Source: an uncultured Clostridia bacterium (GTDB lineage: Bacteria > Bacillota > Clostridia > Oscillospirales > Acutalibacteraceae). Taken from it: 54,358 bases of DNA. Below are positions 1 to 7,272 of the stretch, one piece after another (positions within the stretch are counted from its first letter, which is position 1; every line of letters starts with the position of its first letter). The notes under the pieces were generated by a model. That model ran no database searches and was not told where the DNA came from. It was given only the letters and a program-made list of their open reading frames with translations. The position numbers were made by a program, and so were the translations under genes. Where the stretch lies: contig CANQBM010000010.1 in assembly GCA_947589575.1 (NCBI GenBank), positions 1 through 54,358 on the forward strand, in the 5' to 3' direction.

Positions 1-46
1 CTCTCAAAAACAGCCTCTTCGGCCCCTCTCTCAAGAGTGCTTTGCA

Positions 47-75
47 ATATTAGCACATTTATTTCCCTTTGTCAA
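47..75 (-). promoter_or_regulatory. Leftward sigma-A-type promoter with overlapping palindrome
   Basis: Read on the minus strand, TTGACA (70-75) and TAATAT (47-52) are separated by exactly 17 bp. It would drive a gene beyond the left edge. An inverted repeat GTGCT / AGCAC (37-41 and 52-56) overlaps the -10 box and the start region, so a repressor could act here. The target gene is not visible. Confidence 0.6.
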
Positions 76-218
76 CACTTTTATTTAAGTTTTTTTAATG
101 ATTTTCACACTCCGCCGAGTGTTTCAACCTTATGTAATATATACGATTAAAAGGAAATAAAGATTAAATTAATCTATATATATTATATACATTATATTAC
201 TGCCACATTATGATGTGT

Positions 219-455
219 TTAGATTAATACCGTATGTGATTTTTGGGGTATAATCGTACTTACTTTGTCAATAAAATCCGAAACATCTTTATAATAAATT
301 TCAAAATCCATAAAGGAAAATTTTTTATCGTCATAATCAACAACCTTAGCGTTTTCATCAAAGCCGAAGGATTTGGTGTTGTAGTACGCAACACTCATAC
401 CCGCCCCCAGCGCAATAACTGCACAGCACATTATTGCGGCAATCTTTTTTTTCAA
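219..455 (-). CDS. Small membrane-anchored or exported protein downstream of spoIIP
   Basis: A protein of about 78 residues with a lysine-rich N-terminus (MKKK) and one hydrophobic segment around residues 5-25, then a polar tail rich in Asp and Lys. This fits a single-pass membrane protein or an exported peptide. I choose the TTG at 455 because GGGAG lies 8 nt upstream; the in-frame GTG at 464 sits on top of that Shine-Dalgarno site. The site overlaps the spoIIP stop codon, so translation is probably coupled to spoIIP and a role in sporulation is possible. I do not recognise the family. Confidence 0.6.
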   Translation of the reverse strand: MKKKIAAIMCCAVIALGAGMSVAYYNTKSFGFDENAKVVDYDDKKFSFMDFEIYYKDVSDFIDKVSTIIPQKSHTVLI

Positions 456-467
456 TTTTAGCACTCC

Positions 468-1616
468 CTATTTTTCAGTATATTCCTCTTTCAACAGTTC
501 TCCGAAAGCTGTAGCGAACAAACGCGCAGAATAGCATGCCTCATCTAAAGTATTGGCATCTGTACCGATTTCTAACAAAAAAGAGTTTTTGGTTTCATCC
601 ATATTATATTTACGCTCAGAGAATAAGACAGGACGCATTAAACCGTCATACATCTCGCTGACCTTATTCTGAACCGCCAAATCAAATCTCAGGTTATATT
701 CCCAATCGGGATAATTTTCAACCCTTCCGTATTCTGCCCCTGCAATTATCATCATTCTTGCAGCTTTTTTTCCGTTTATTTTTGCAGTAGGCTTAACCTT
801 TGTCTTATTGTCATATGTAATATCGTCACGGTGCACGTCTATAGTTATCTCGATGGTTGGATATTTCTCAAGGTATTTTTCTATTGATTTTCTTGAGGAA
901 TCATATGCGCCGCTGTAATTTTCATCATGGATAGCGGTGTCATGAATAACACCTATTCCCATATTTTCAAGATATTCACACAGCTCGTCTCCGACCCTCA
1001 CCATATTTTTATCATTGTCATCTGAGCGAAGGTCGAAAGACTTTGTATAATAACCCACATCCAGAAGCGTGTAGCTTTCTGTTGTATGACTGTGGTAAAC
1101 AAGAACAGTTGGCTTTGAAATATCTTGAATAGAGAGGTCTGCCTTCTGTTTAAGGAGTTCCTCAATATTGAGCTTATAAAACGATTCAGGTATTTTACTT
1201 TGGATTTCAACTCGGTCAAAAGACACTAATGTCCCCCCACCGAAGTAATCCTCTTCTGACGTTTTGCCCTTTACCTTTTCTTTTTTGATAGTTTTTTCAG
1301 CGTCACTCATAAGCTTAGCTATGTCATCCGGAGTTTTTTTTATATCGGAATACCGGTCGCTGTCCTTCCCTGGTATTCCAGCGGATGACTTCATCGCTTC
1401 TGTTGTGGTGTTATTATTATTGTCATTTGATTCTTTTTTAGTATTGGAAATATCAGTTAAATCAGCAAAAATTTTTTGAGGTGAAAAGATTGTTATTACA
1501 CCTTGGTTAAATACAACTATTTCATTTGCAATATTCGGCGCAACATTGATAATTAATACTACAGCGCATATTATTGCAACAATATTTGTTATAAAAATTG
1601 CTATATCCTTTTTCAT
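468..1616 (-). CDS. spoIIP: Stage II sporulation protein P, peptidoglycan hydrolase
   Basis: SpoIIP is the amidase/endopeptidase of the SpoIID-SpoIIM-SpoIIP engulfment machine; it cuts septal peptidoglycan so that the mother-cell membrane can migrate round the forespore. The 382-residue protein has an N-terminal transmembrane helix (about residues 8-30), a low-complexity Asn/Lys/Ser linker, and the C-terminal amidase domain. Visible family motifs are VYHSHTTESY, the DVHRD stretch in the middle of the domain, and a C-terminal LLEIGTDANT containing the conserved Glu. It follows gpr on the same strand, the usual clostridial order rpsT/gpr/spoIIP. The ATG at 1616 is preceded by a modest GGTGA site. 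Confidence 0.95.
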   Translation of the reverse strand: MKKDIAIFITNIVAIICAVVLIINVAPNIANEIVVFNQGVITIFSPQKIFADLTDISNTKKESNDNNNNTTTEAMKSSAGIPGKDSDRYSDIKKTPDDIAKLMSDAEKTIKKEKVKGKTSEEDYFGGGTLVSFDRVEIQSKIPESFYKLNIEELLKQKADLSIQDISKPTVLVYHSHTTESYTLLDVGYYTKSFDLRSDDNDKNMVRVGDELCEYLENMGIGVIHDTAIHDENYSGAYDSSRKSIEKYLEKYPTIEITIDVHRDDITYDNKTKVKPTAKINGKKAARMMIIAGAEYGRVENYPDWEYNLRFDLAVQNKVSEMYDGLMRPVLFSERKYNMDETKNSFLLEIGTDANTLDEACYSARLFATAFGELLKEEYTEK

Positions 1617-1669
1617 ATGTTCACCATATAATTTATTATATACAAATATATATGATGCAATTTGTCACA

Positions 1670-2497
1670 TTATCCCACAAGAGAAAATAAATCCCTGGCG
1701 CTGATATTCTTTTGCAGGCAAACATTAATCGTCATACCGATAAGTTTTGCTCCCTGCTCGGTTATTCTGTCGATTTCTCTGGGAGTTACAAACATCTGCT
1801 CGTCGGTTTGTCCGTTACTGATAACGGCAGTTGAAACAACCGTTGGAATACCGATTGAAACCACCGGAATATCAAGTGTATTTTTTGAGATTTCATATCT
1901 GTGATTACCGACTCCCGAACCGGGAGAAATACCAACGTCGGAAAGCTGGACGGTTGTACCTAATCTCTCAGATGAAGAGGCTGCGAGAGCGTCGACAACG
2001 ATTACGCACGATGGCTTTGTAACGTCAACAACACCTTTGATTATTTCAGCGGATTCAATTCCGGTATCGGCAAGAACACCCGTTGTTACACCTGATACAC
2101 TGAAAAGGTCCTTAAAAATTTCAGATTTTTGCTCAGTTTCAATAATATGCCTTGTAGCTAAAACATAATTATTTGTTTTAGGTCCCAAAGCGTCTGCGGT
2201 TATATCAAGATTACCGACGCCTGCCACAAGCACGGAATTAATATTCTCAGGCAAAAGCGATTTTAATATAGATGATAACTTATCAAGCCTGCCGTCGAAA
2301 ATATCCGTATCATTAATAAATGAAGGGACGGAGCATGTAATATACTTTCCGACAGGCTTTCCAATTGCCGCGGCGCCGTTTTCATTCAAAACTGTTACGA
2401 CTGTTACACCGTCCGTCTCTTTAACCTTAACTCCGTCAATAGCAGTTTTATCTATTGATTCATATGATTCAACTGCCAAATCGGTACGGTTTTCCAT
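1670..2497 (-). CDS. gpr: GPR spore endopeptidase (SASP-degrading germination protease)
   Basis: GPR is made as a zymogen in the forespore and degrades the DNA-protecting small acid-soluble proteins at germination. The N-terminus MENRTDLAVES contains the family RTDLA motif near the self-processing site, and the body has the typical VAGVGN, GVTTGVLADTG and VVDALAA stretches. Frames extend upstream to 2542, but AAAGGATG lies 6 nt before the ATG at 2497, giving 275 residues, which also matches where family similarity begins. It is shorter than the Bacillus enzyme but within clostridial sizes. It is divergent from rpsT and leads into spoIIP. Confidence 0.93.
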   Translation of the reverse strand: MENRTDLAVESYESIDKTAIDGVKVKETDGVTVVTVLNENGAAAIGKPVGKYITCSVPSFINDTDIFDGRLDKLSSILKSLLPENINSVLVAGVGNLDITADALGPKTNNYVLATRHIIETEQKSEIFKDLFSVSGVTTGVLADTGIESAEIIKGVVDVTKPSCVIVVDALAASSSERLGTTVQLSDVGISPGSGVGNHRYEISKNTLDIPVVSIGIPTVVSTAVISNGQTDEQMFVTPREIDRITEQGAKLIGMTINVCLQKNISARDLFSLVG

Positions 2498-2556
2498 AAA
2501 ATACATCCTTTTTAAATCTTTTTTCATTAAAAGTATATCCAAAAATAAAAAAATAC

Positions 2557-2585
2557 TTGCATTTTATAAAAAGGTATGCTAATAT
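2557..2585 (+). promoter_or_regulatory. Promoter of rpsT
   Basis: TTGCAT (2557-2562), a 17-bp spacer and TAATAT (2580-2585). The leader that follows contains a small hairpin, AAGGGA / TCCCTT (2605-2621), which might take part in S20 autoregulation; that role is inference. Confidence 0.7.
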
Positions 2586-2660
2586 ACATAAGCGTAAAAA
2601 ATACAAGGGAATTAGTCCCTTTATATCTAAAATCCACCTGTTATCAAAGGAGTGAGAATC

Positions 2661-2915
2661 ATGCCAAACATCAAGTCAGCAAAGAAGAGAGTAAAGGTTA
2701 ACGCTGTTAAGGCTGCTAATAACAAGGCTGCCAACTCAGCGCTCAAGACAGCTATTAAAAAGGCTAATGCCGCTATTGAAACAAATGCTGATGATAAGGA
2801 CGCGCTTGTTAAAGCCGCTGTTAAGAAGATTGATCAGGCAGCCGCAAGCAATCTTATCCATAAGAACTGCGCAGCAAGAAAAAAGAGCAATCTTGCAAAG
2901 AAGGCTAACGCATAA
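2661..2915 (+). CDS. rpsT: 30S ribosomal protein S20
   Basis: An 84-residue, very basic helical protein starting MPNIKSAKKRVK, the standard S20 N-terminus, and ending in the typical Lys/Ala-rich region (HKNCAARKKSNLAKKANA). S20 binds 16S rRNA early in 30S assembly. An upstream in-frame ATG at 2652 is passed over because AAAGGAGTGA is positioned for 2661. It is transcribed alone from the 2557 promoter and closed by the 2922 terminator. Confidence 0.97.
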   Translation: MPNIKSAKKRVKVNAVKAANNKAANSALKTAIKKANAAIETNADDKDALVKAAVKKIDQAAASNLIHKNCAARKKSNLAKKANA

Positions 2916-2921
2916 TTATTT

Positions 2922-2952
2922 AAACTCCTGTTATTACAGGAGTTTATTTTTT
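2922..2952 (+). terminator. Intrinsic terminator after rpsT
   Basis: Perfect 9-bp stem AAACTCCTG / CAGGAGTTT with a 6-nt loop, followed by a T-rich tract. Confidence 0.9.
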
Positions 2953-2955
2953 CGC

Positions 2956-2984
2956 TTGACATTATAATGTAATCAATTTATAAT
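2956..2984 (+). promoter_or_regulatory. Full-consensus sigma-A promoter
   Basis: TTGACA (2956-2961), 17 bp, TATAAT (2979-2984). It lies directly after the rpsT terminator and should drive the 87-residue membrane protein strongly. Confidence 0.88.
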
Positions 2985-3013
2985 ATAAACAGAATTTGAA
3001 AGGGGTTACTATT

Positions 3014-3277
3014 ATGGATTTCAAAAAGATATTAAAAGTAATCAGCGCTATCGTTGCTCTTGCCGCTGTTGCAGCAGCCGTGTATGTTGCTGTTAAAAAG
3101 TTTACGGGAAAGAAAGAGCCTGAGTATTTTGACGACAATGATTTCTTTGAGTGCGACAACGAAATTGAAATTGTTGAGGCTAAACGCGAAGAAACAGTTA
3201 TTGAGGAGGCGCCGGCAGAGGAAAAGGCTCCGAAGAAAAAGCCTGCAAAAAAGACAACTAAGAAAAAGGCTGAATAA
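3014..3277 (+). CDS. Small single-pass membrane protein with a charged tail
   Basis: 87 residues in three parts: a hydrophobic helix at about residues 5-25 (VISAIVALAAVAAAVYVAVK), an acidic middle (DDNDFFECDNEIEIVEA), and a Lys/Pro/Ala-rich tail resembling a histone-like or nucleic-acid-contacting tail (KKKPAKKTTKKK). The start ATG at 3014 follows AAAGGGG. A perfect promoter lies in front and a strong terminator behind, so it is a monocistronic, probably abundant product. I do not recognise a named family; small membrane proteins of this layout are common in Clostridia. Confidence 0.75.
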   Translation: MDFKKILKVISAIVALAAVAAAVYVAVKKFTGKKEPEYFDDNDFFECDNEIEIVEAKREETVIEEAPAEEKAPKKKPAKKTTKKKAE

Positions 3278-3293
3278 AATTACATAAACACCC

Positions 3294-3322
3294 GGCTGTT
3301 TCACAAAATGAAACAGCCTTTT
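3294..3322 (+). terminator. Intrinsic terminator
   Basis: 9-bp stem GGCTGTTTC / GAAACAGCC, 7-nt loop, then TTTT. The in-frame ATG at 3308 lies in its loop, one reason for starting the next gene further downstream. Confidence 0.88.
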
Positions 3323-3346
3323 AATTTCCTGAATTTCGGTGATAAA

Positions 3347-3787
3347 ATGAATATCGGATATATGACAATAAATGATTATGATGAAGTTTATGGAATTTGG
3401 CTCTCATGCAAAGGAATGGGCTTGAATAATCTTGACGATTCAAAAGAAGAAATTGAAAAATTTTTAAACAGAAACCCCGACACATGCTTTGTCGCTGAAA
3501 TGGATAATAAAATCATCGGCGCAATCTTAGCGGGCAATGACGGCAGAAGAGGATATATTTATCACACCGCAGTATCTCCGTCATATCAAAAGCAAGGTAT
3601 AGGAAAGAAACTTGTAAATAAAGCAATCAGCGCATTGAACGGCATCGGAATAAACAAAACGGCGCTCGTTGTGTTTGAAAAGAATGAAAGCGGAAATGCT
3701 TTTTGGCAAAAGCTCGGTTTTACCGTAAGAAATGATTTGATTTACAGAAATAAAACTATCAATGAATTTGAAAGAATTGATACATAA
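3347..3787 (+). CDS. GNAT-family N-acetyltransferase
   Basis: A 146-residue protein with the GNAT fold. The acetyl-CoA pyrophosphate-binding loop is visible as SPSYQKQGIGKKLV, and the C-terminal ALVVFEKNESGNAFWQKLGF follows the usual beta-strand/helix pattern. The substrate cannot be told; small GNATs acetylate amino groups of protein N-termini, polyamines or antibiotics. The start at 3347 gives the family N-terminus (MNIGYMTINDYDEVY). Its stop overlaps the start of the next gene (TAATG), so the two are translationally coupled. Confidence 0.85.
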   Translation: MNIGYMTINDYDEVYGIWLSCKGMGLNNLDDSKEEIEKFLNRNPDTCFVAEMDNKIIGAILAGNDGRRGYIYHTAVSPSYQKQGIGKKLVNKAISALNGIGINKTALVVFEKNESGNAFWQKLGFTVRNDLIYRNKTINEFERIDT

Positions 3788-4467
3788 TGGCAGTTGTTTT
3801 TTGGGATTTTGACGGAACACTTGTCCACTCTAATCCTCTTTGGAGCAGAAGTGTTTACAGAGCATTAAAGGAAACAGATAATAATACGAAAGTACAGTTT
3901 AACAATATTAGAAAACGCATGGCTGTAGGTTTCACATGGCACACGCCGAATGAGGATTACAGCCGTCTCACAGAGGATAAGTGGTGGGACTTTATGCAGA
4001 GAAAATTTACAAATGACTATATAAGTCTCGGAGTAAATGATATAACCGCTGAGGCGGCAAGTAAAAAAGTCCGCAATATAATAAAATATGCATCTAACTA
4101 CAAATTGTACCCTGATTCAATTGAAACATTAAGAGCAGTAATAAAAACAGGACATAAAAATGTTATACTTTCTAATAACCACCCTGATTGGGTTGATGTG
4201 ATAAAATCACTTGATTTATACAAATATTTTGATAATTTTATTATATCGGCTGTTGTAGGATATGATAAGCCGAGACCCGAAATATTTAAAATAGCAAAGA
4301 ATTTATATGTAAATGAAAATGAATTTATAATGATAGGCGACAGTGTTAATGCAGATATAAAAGGCGGAAAAAATAACGGTATGAAAACAATCTTAGTACA
4401 TAGCGATCAAGACAGCAACGCCGATTATAGTTTTGATGATTTAAAATCAATTTTGAAAGTAATATAG
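3787..4467 (+). CDS. HAD-superfamily hydrolase (phosphatase)
   Basis: 226 residues. Motif I is FWDFDGTL (nucleophile and acid Asp, residues about 6-13), motif II is VILSNN, the Lys motif is in VVGYDKPRPEIF, and motif IV is MIGDSVNADIKGG. The helical cap between motifs I and II suits a subclass I, phosphoglycolate-phosphatase-like enzyme acting on small phosphate monoesters. It overlaps the GNAT before it by one base and abuts the GNAT after it, a three-gene operon. No substrate can be assigned. Confidence 0.85.
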   Translation: MAVVFWDFDGTLVHSNPLWSRSVYRALKETDNNTKVQFNNIRKRMAVGFTWHTPNEDYSRLTEDKWWDFMQRKFTNDYISLGVNDITAEAASKKVRNIIKYASNYKLYPDSIETLRAVIKTGHKNVILSNNHPDWVDVIKSLDLYKYFDNFIISAVVGYDKPRPEIFKIAKNLYVNENEFIMIGDSVNADIKGGKNNGMKTILVHSDQDSNADYSFDDLKSILKVI

Positions 4468-4968
4468 ATGATTAAACAAATTAATAAAAAGCATATTGAT
4501 GAATGTGCAAAAGTGATTAAATACAGCTTTTTGACCGTTGCAAAGAATTTTAATATTACGCAGGAAAATGCTCCTCGTTATGTTGCCTTCGCGACAGATT
4601 CCGATAAGCTGTTAAAACAGATTGACAGCGGTATAAATATATATGCTTATTTTACTGACGGCAAAATAGCAGGTGTGTATTCATTAAAAAATTCCGGTAA
4701 TGAATGCGAAATATGCAACCTTTGCGTTCTGCCGAAATACAGACATCAGGGTATAGGAAAATATCTTTTGCATCATGCTTTTGAAAGAGCCAAAGAGTTT
4801 AACTGTGAAAAGATAAATATCAGCATTGTCGCGGAAAACACAGTTTTAAAGGAATGGTATAAAAAGTACGGCTTTGTTACAACTCATATTAAAAAATTTG
4901 ATTTCTTCCCATTTACCTGTGAGTATATGGAAAAGGTAATCCCTACTAATATCAAGGTTTTATATTAA
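4468..4968 (+). CDS. GNAT-family N-acetyltransferase
   Basis: 166 residues. The acetyl-CoA motif is VLPKYRHQGIGKYLLHHA, followed by a C-terminal KINISIVAENTVLKEWYKKYGF, which fits the GNAT motif B region. The ATG directly follows the HAD stop codon with no spacer, so reinitiation or coupling is likely. It is only distantly similar to the GNAT at 3347, so this is not a recent duplication. The substrate is unknown. Confidence 0.85.
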   Translation: MIKQINKKHIDECAKVIKYSFLTVAKNFNITQENAPRYVAFATDSDKLLKQIDSGINIYAYFTDGKIAGVYSLKNSGNECEICNLCVLPKYRHQGIGKYLLHHAFERAKEFNCEKINISIVAENTVLKEWYKKYGFVTTHIKKFDFFPFTCEYMEKVIPTNIKVLY

Positions 4969-5081
4969 AATGTATAATATACACAGTTGAAAAATTTGAC
5001 TAAAAAAGTGTTTTAAATATGTTTATATTACCGAAACTGTAATTGAGAAAGTTAAGCAAAGCAAATAAAGAAGGTTATAGA

Positions 5082-5930
5082 ATGTACAAAAATGGATTAG
5101 TGCTTGAGGGCGGAGGACTTCGCGCGATATATACAAGCGGTGTGCTTGACGCATTTATGGAAAACGATATTGAATTTCCTTACGTTATCGGAGTATCGGC
5201 AGGCACCTGCAACGGCGTTTCTTTTCTCGGCAAGGATATCCACAGAATGAGGGATATATCTATCGGATATTCGGGAGACGAAAGATATATGAGCCTTAAA
5301 TCAATGTTAAAAAACGGCGAATATCTTAATTCAAAATGGATATTCGGCGAGCTGTCATACGATATGTTTCCGCTAAGCTATGATAATTATGAAAAGTCAA
5401 ACGCCGTTATGTGCTGTGTTGCGACAAATGCGAAAACGGGAAAGGCGGAATATTTTTATCCTAAAGATTTCAGAAACGGCTGTGAGGAACTCAGGGCAAG
5501 CTGTGCTCTGCCTGTTGCGACAAAGCCTGTTCCGCTTGGAAAAGATGTTTACTACGACGGCGGCTTAGTCGATTCAATCCCGCTTAAACGCGCGTTTGAG
5601 GACGGATGTGAAAAATGCGTTGTTATACTGACGCAGGATAAAAATTATATTAAAAATCCTATGTCACACACAGGTATTCTTAAATGGGCGCTCAAAAAAT
5701 ATCCGCTTATTGTTGACGATGTCCTTGCAAGACATAATATCTACAACGGCCAGCGTAAATTTGTTTTTGAGCAGGAGCGTCTCGGCAACGCGGTTGTAAT
5801 TTGCCCCGATAAGCCCCTTAACGCGCCCACGCTTGAAAAAAATCCCGTAAAATTAAGGGAAATCTATAATATCGGATATAAGCAGGGAATAGAAAATATT
5901 GATAAAGTAAAAGAGTTTATGAATCACTGA
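5082..5930 (+). CDS. Patatin-like phospholipase (RssA/YjjU type)
   Basis: 282 residues with the full patatin Ser-Asp dyad: oxyanion loop GGGLR (about residues 10-14), nucleophile elbow GVSAG (Ser39) and the DGG motif at Asp159. Such proteins hydrolyse acyl esters of phospholipids or related lipids in the cytoplasm. No signal peptide is seen. The reading frame is open back to a TTG at 5043, but AAGAAGG and the start of similarity place the start at 5082. It is monocistronic with a strong terminator. The physiological substrate is unknown. Confidence 0.88.
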   Translation: MYKNGLVLEGGGLRAIYTSGVLDAFMENDIEFPYVIGVSAGTCNGVSFLGKDIHRMRDISIGYSGDERYMSLKSMLKNGEYLNSKWIFGELSYDMFPLSYDNYEKSNAVMCCVATNAKTGKAEYFYPKDFRNGCEELRASCALPVATKPVPLGKDVYYDGGLVDSIPLKRAFEDGCEKCVVILTQDKNYIKNPMSHTGILKWALKKYPLIVDDVLARHNIYNGQRKFVFEQERLGNAVVICPDKPLNAPTLEKNPVKLREIYNIGYKQGIENIDKVKEFMNH

Positions 5931-5934
5931 AAAA

Positions 5935-5971
5935 AGCTGTATCAAATTTTTATTTGATACAGCTCCTTTTT
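5935..5971 (+). terminator. Intrinsic terminator after the patatin gene
   Basis: 13-bp perfect stem starting AGCTGTATCAAAT, 4-nt loop, then CCTTTTT. The following 190 bp up to the VanZ-like gene are very AT-rich; I see no gene there. Confidence 0.9.
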
Positions 5972-6162
5972 ATATATATCAAAAAATCTTACAAAATTAG
6001 AATATCGATAATTTTACAATAATTTTGCATATTTTTAATATCTCTATTGATTAATATTTCTTGTAAATTATAATAAACATATGAAATATTTGAAATGAAG
6101 TGATTATATGTTTTGAGGAAAATTTATTATAAAATATATTTTTAATTTGAAGGAAAATAACC

Positions 6163-6753
6163 ATGAAAAATTTTAACGGTAAAAAGTTATTGAAGAATTT
6201 TGCTATAGCATTATTGGGAGCAGTTATAGGATATTTATTATATTATAGTGTCCTTATGGAAACGATTCCGTTGCTTGTCGAAAGTTCGGGTGTCAAATAT
6301 ATTGCCATCAGCATTTTGGCTCTTGTTATAAGCGTGGCAGGATGTATAGCCGTTTTGAGCTTGATAATTAATAGAAAAATAAATAAGCAATTGTTTTTTA
6401 TTATATGTGTTACCTACTATGCAGTATTGTTTGCCGCACTGTTTCTGCGGTCTTCGATTGAACGGGTATTTATATTTAATCCTATGACAGGTTTAATAGA
6501 TACTTTTTCAAACTGGGAAATGGCGCTTCAAAGCATCATAAATCTTGCATTGTTTATCCCAATGGGATATTTTGTGCGAAAGCTTAAATACAGCAAGCTT
6601 TTTATCTTTTCAATTGGGATACCTTTGGCGATTGAGCTTATTCAGGTTGCAACAAAACGCGGATTTTTCGATGTTTTCGATATTTTACTTTATTTTATCG
6701 GGATCAATAAAGGGTATTTCATATTTAAGAAATGGCCGTTAATTGTGAAATAA
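6163..6753 (+). CDS. VanZ-like membrane protein
   Basis: 196 residues with about five hydrophobic helices. The C-terminal half carries the VanZ pattern: N-x-x-LFIPMG (about residues 126-132), an IELIQ motif, and RGFFDVFDILLYFIG. VanZ-domain proteins are integral membrane proteins; the founding member gives low-level teicoplanin resistance, but most relatives have no known role. The extra N-terminal helices are usual in clostridial forms. AAGGAAAA precedes the ATG. A distant role in envelope homeostasis is inference. Confidence 0.8.
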   Translation: MKNFNGKKLLKNFAIALLGAVIGYLLYYSVLMETIPLLVESSGVKYIAISILALVISVAGCIAVLSLIINRKINKQLFFIICVTYYAVLFAALFLRSSIERVFIFNPMTGLIDTFSNWEMALQSIINLALFIPMGYFVRKLKYSKLFIFSIGIPLAIELIQVATKRGFFDVFDILLYFIGINKGYFIFKKWPLIVK

Positions 6754-6839
6754 ATATTATCGTCTTTTTGTTGTCATGATTTCAATTCTTTTCACTTCTT
6801 ATATTATGGACATTGACAATTTTTCATTTCCACAACGTA

Positions 6840-6876
6840 AAAACGGACTTGTTCAATAAATGAACAAGTCCGTTTT
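6840..6876. terminator. Bidirectional intrinsic terminator
   Basis: 16-bp perfect stem (starts AAAACGGACTTG) with a 5-nt loop and A/T tracts on both flanks. It separates the rightward VanZ-like gene from the end of the leftward metF-metH-rrf2 operon. Confidence 0.9.
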
Positions 6877-6879
6877 AAT

Positions 6880-7272
6880 TTACAGTAAATCGGCTAAGGT
6901 TTTTGATGAAAGGAAGTCCTCAATCAAATCGTCAAGCTCCTTCCACATTGTATACGTTTTGCAGTTGGGTGAATTTTCACAACAGTCACTCTCAACACAC
7001 GCTACCGGAGCAAGACTCCCCTCCGCCACATGAAGAATTGTTGAAAGCGTGTATTCCTCAGGCGCTTTATTTAGTCTGTAACCGCCGTTTTTTCCCCGTG
7101 TGCTTTCAAGCAGACCCGCTTTATTTAATGAGGCAACAATAATTTCAAGGTATTTGATACCCATATTGTTATCCTCCGCTATATCCTTTAGCGATACAGA
7201 GCCTTCATTTTGATGCTCTGCCAAATATGTCATAATCATCAGTGCGTATCTTCCCTTGGTTGATACCATCAT
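6880..7272 (-). CDS. Rrf2-family transcription regulator, IscR-like, with an Fe-S cysteine motif
   Basis: 130 residues. The N-terminal winged helix (STKGRYALMIMTYLAEH) and the RGKNGGYRL wing are typical of Rrf2 proteins. Cys92, Cys98 and Cys104 reproduce the CX5CX5C spacing that holds the [2Fe-2S] cluster in IscR, followed by a Trp that aligns with IscR; the IscR His107 ligand position is Tyr here. An extra Cys97 is present. It is the last gene of the metF operon, its ATG overlapping the metH stop (ATGA). Likely role: an iron-sulfur- or sulfur-sensing repressor of this operon. CymR-like control is the alternative, but CymR lacks such cysteines. Confidence 0.88.
   Translation of the reverse strand: MMVSTKGRYALMIMTYLAEHQNEGSVSLKDIAEDNNMGIKYLEIIVASLNKAGLLESTRGKNGGYRLNKAPEEYTLSTILHVAEGSLAPVACVESDCCENSPNCKTYTMWKELDDLIEDFLSSKTLADLL

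Noticed and set aside
3308-3346. Upstream ATG at 3308 as the start of the first GNAT gene
   Set aside because: It lies in the loop of a strong terminator, and family similarity begins at 3347.
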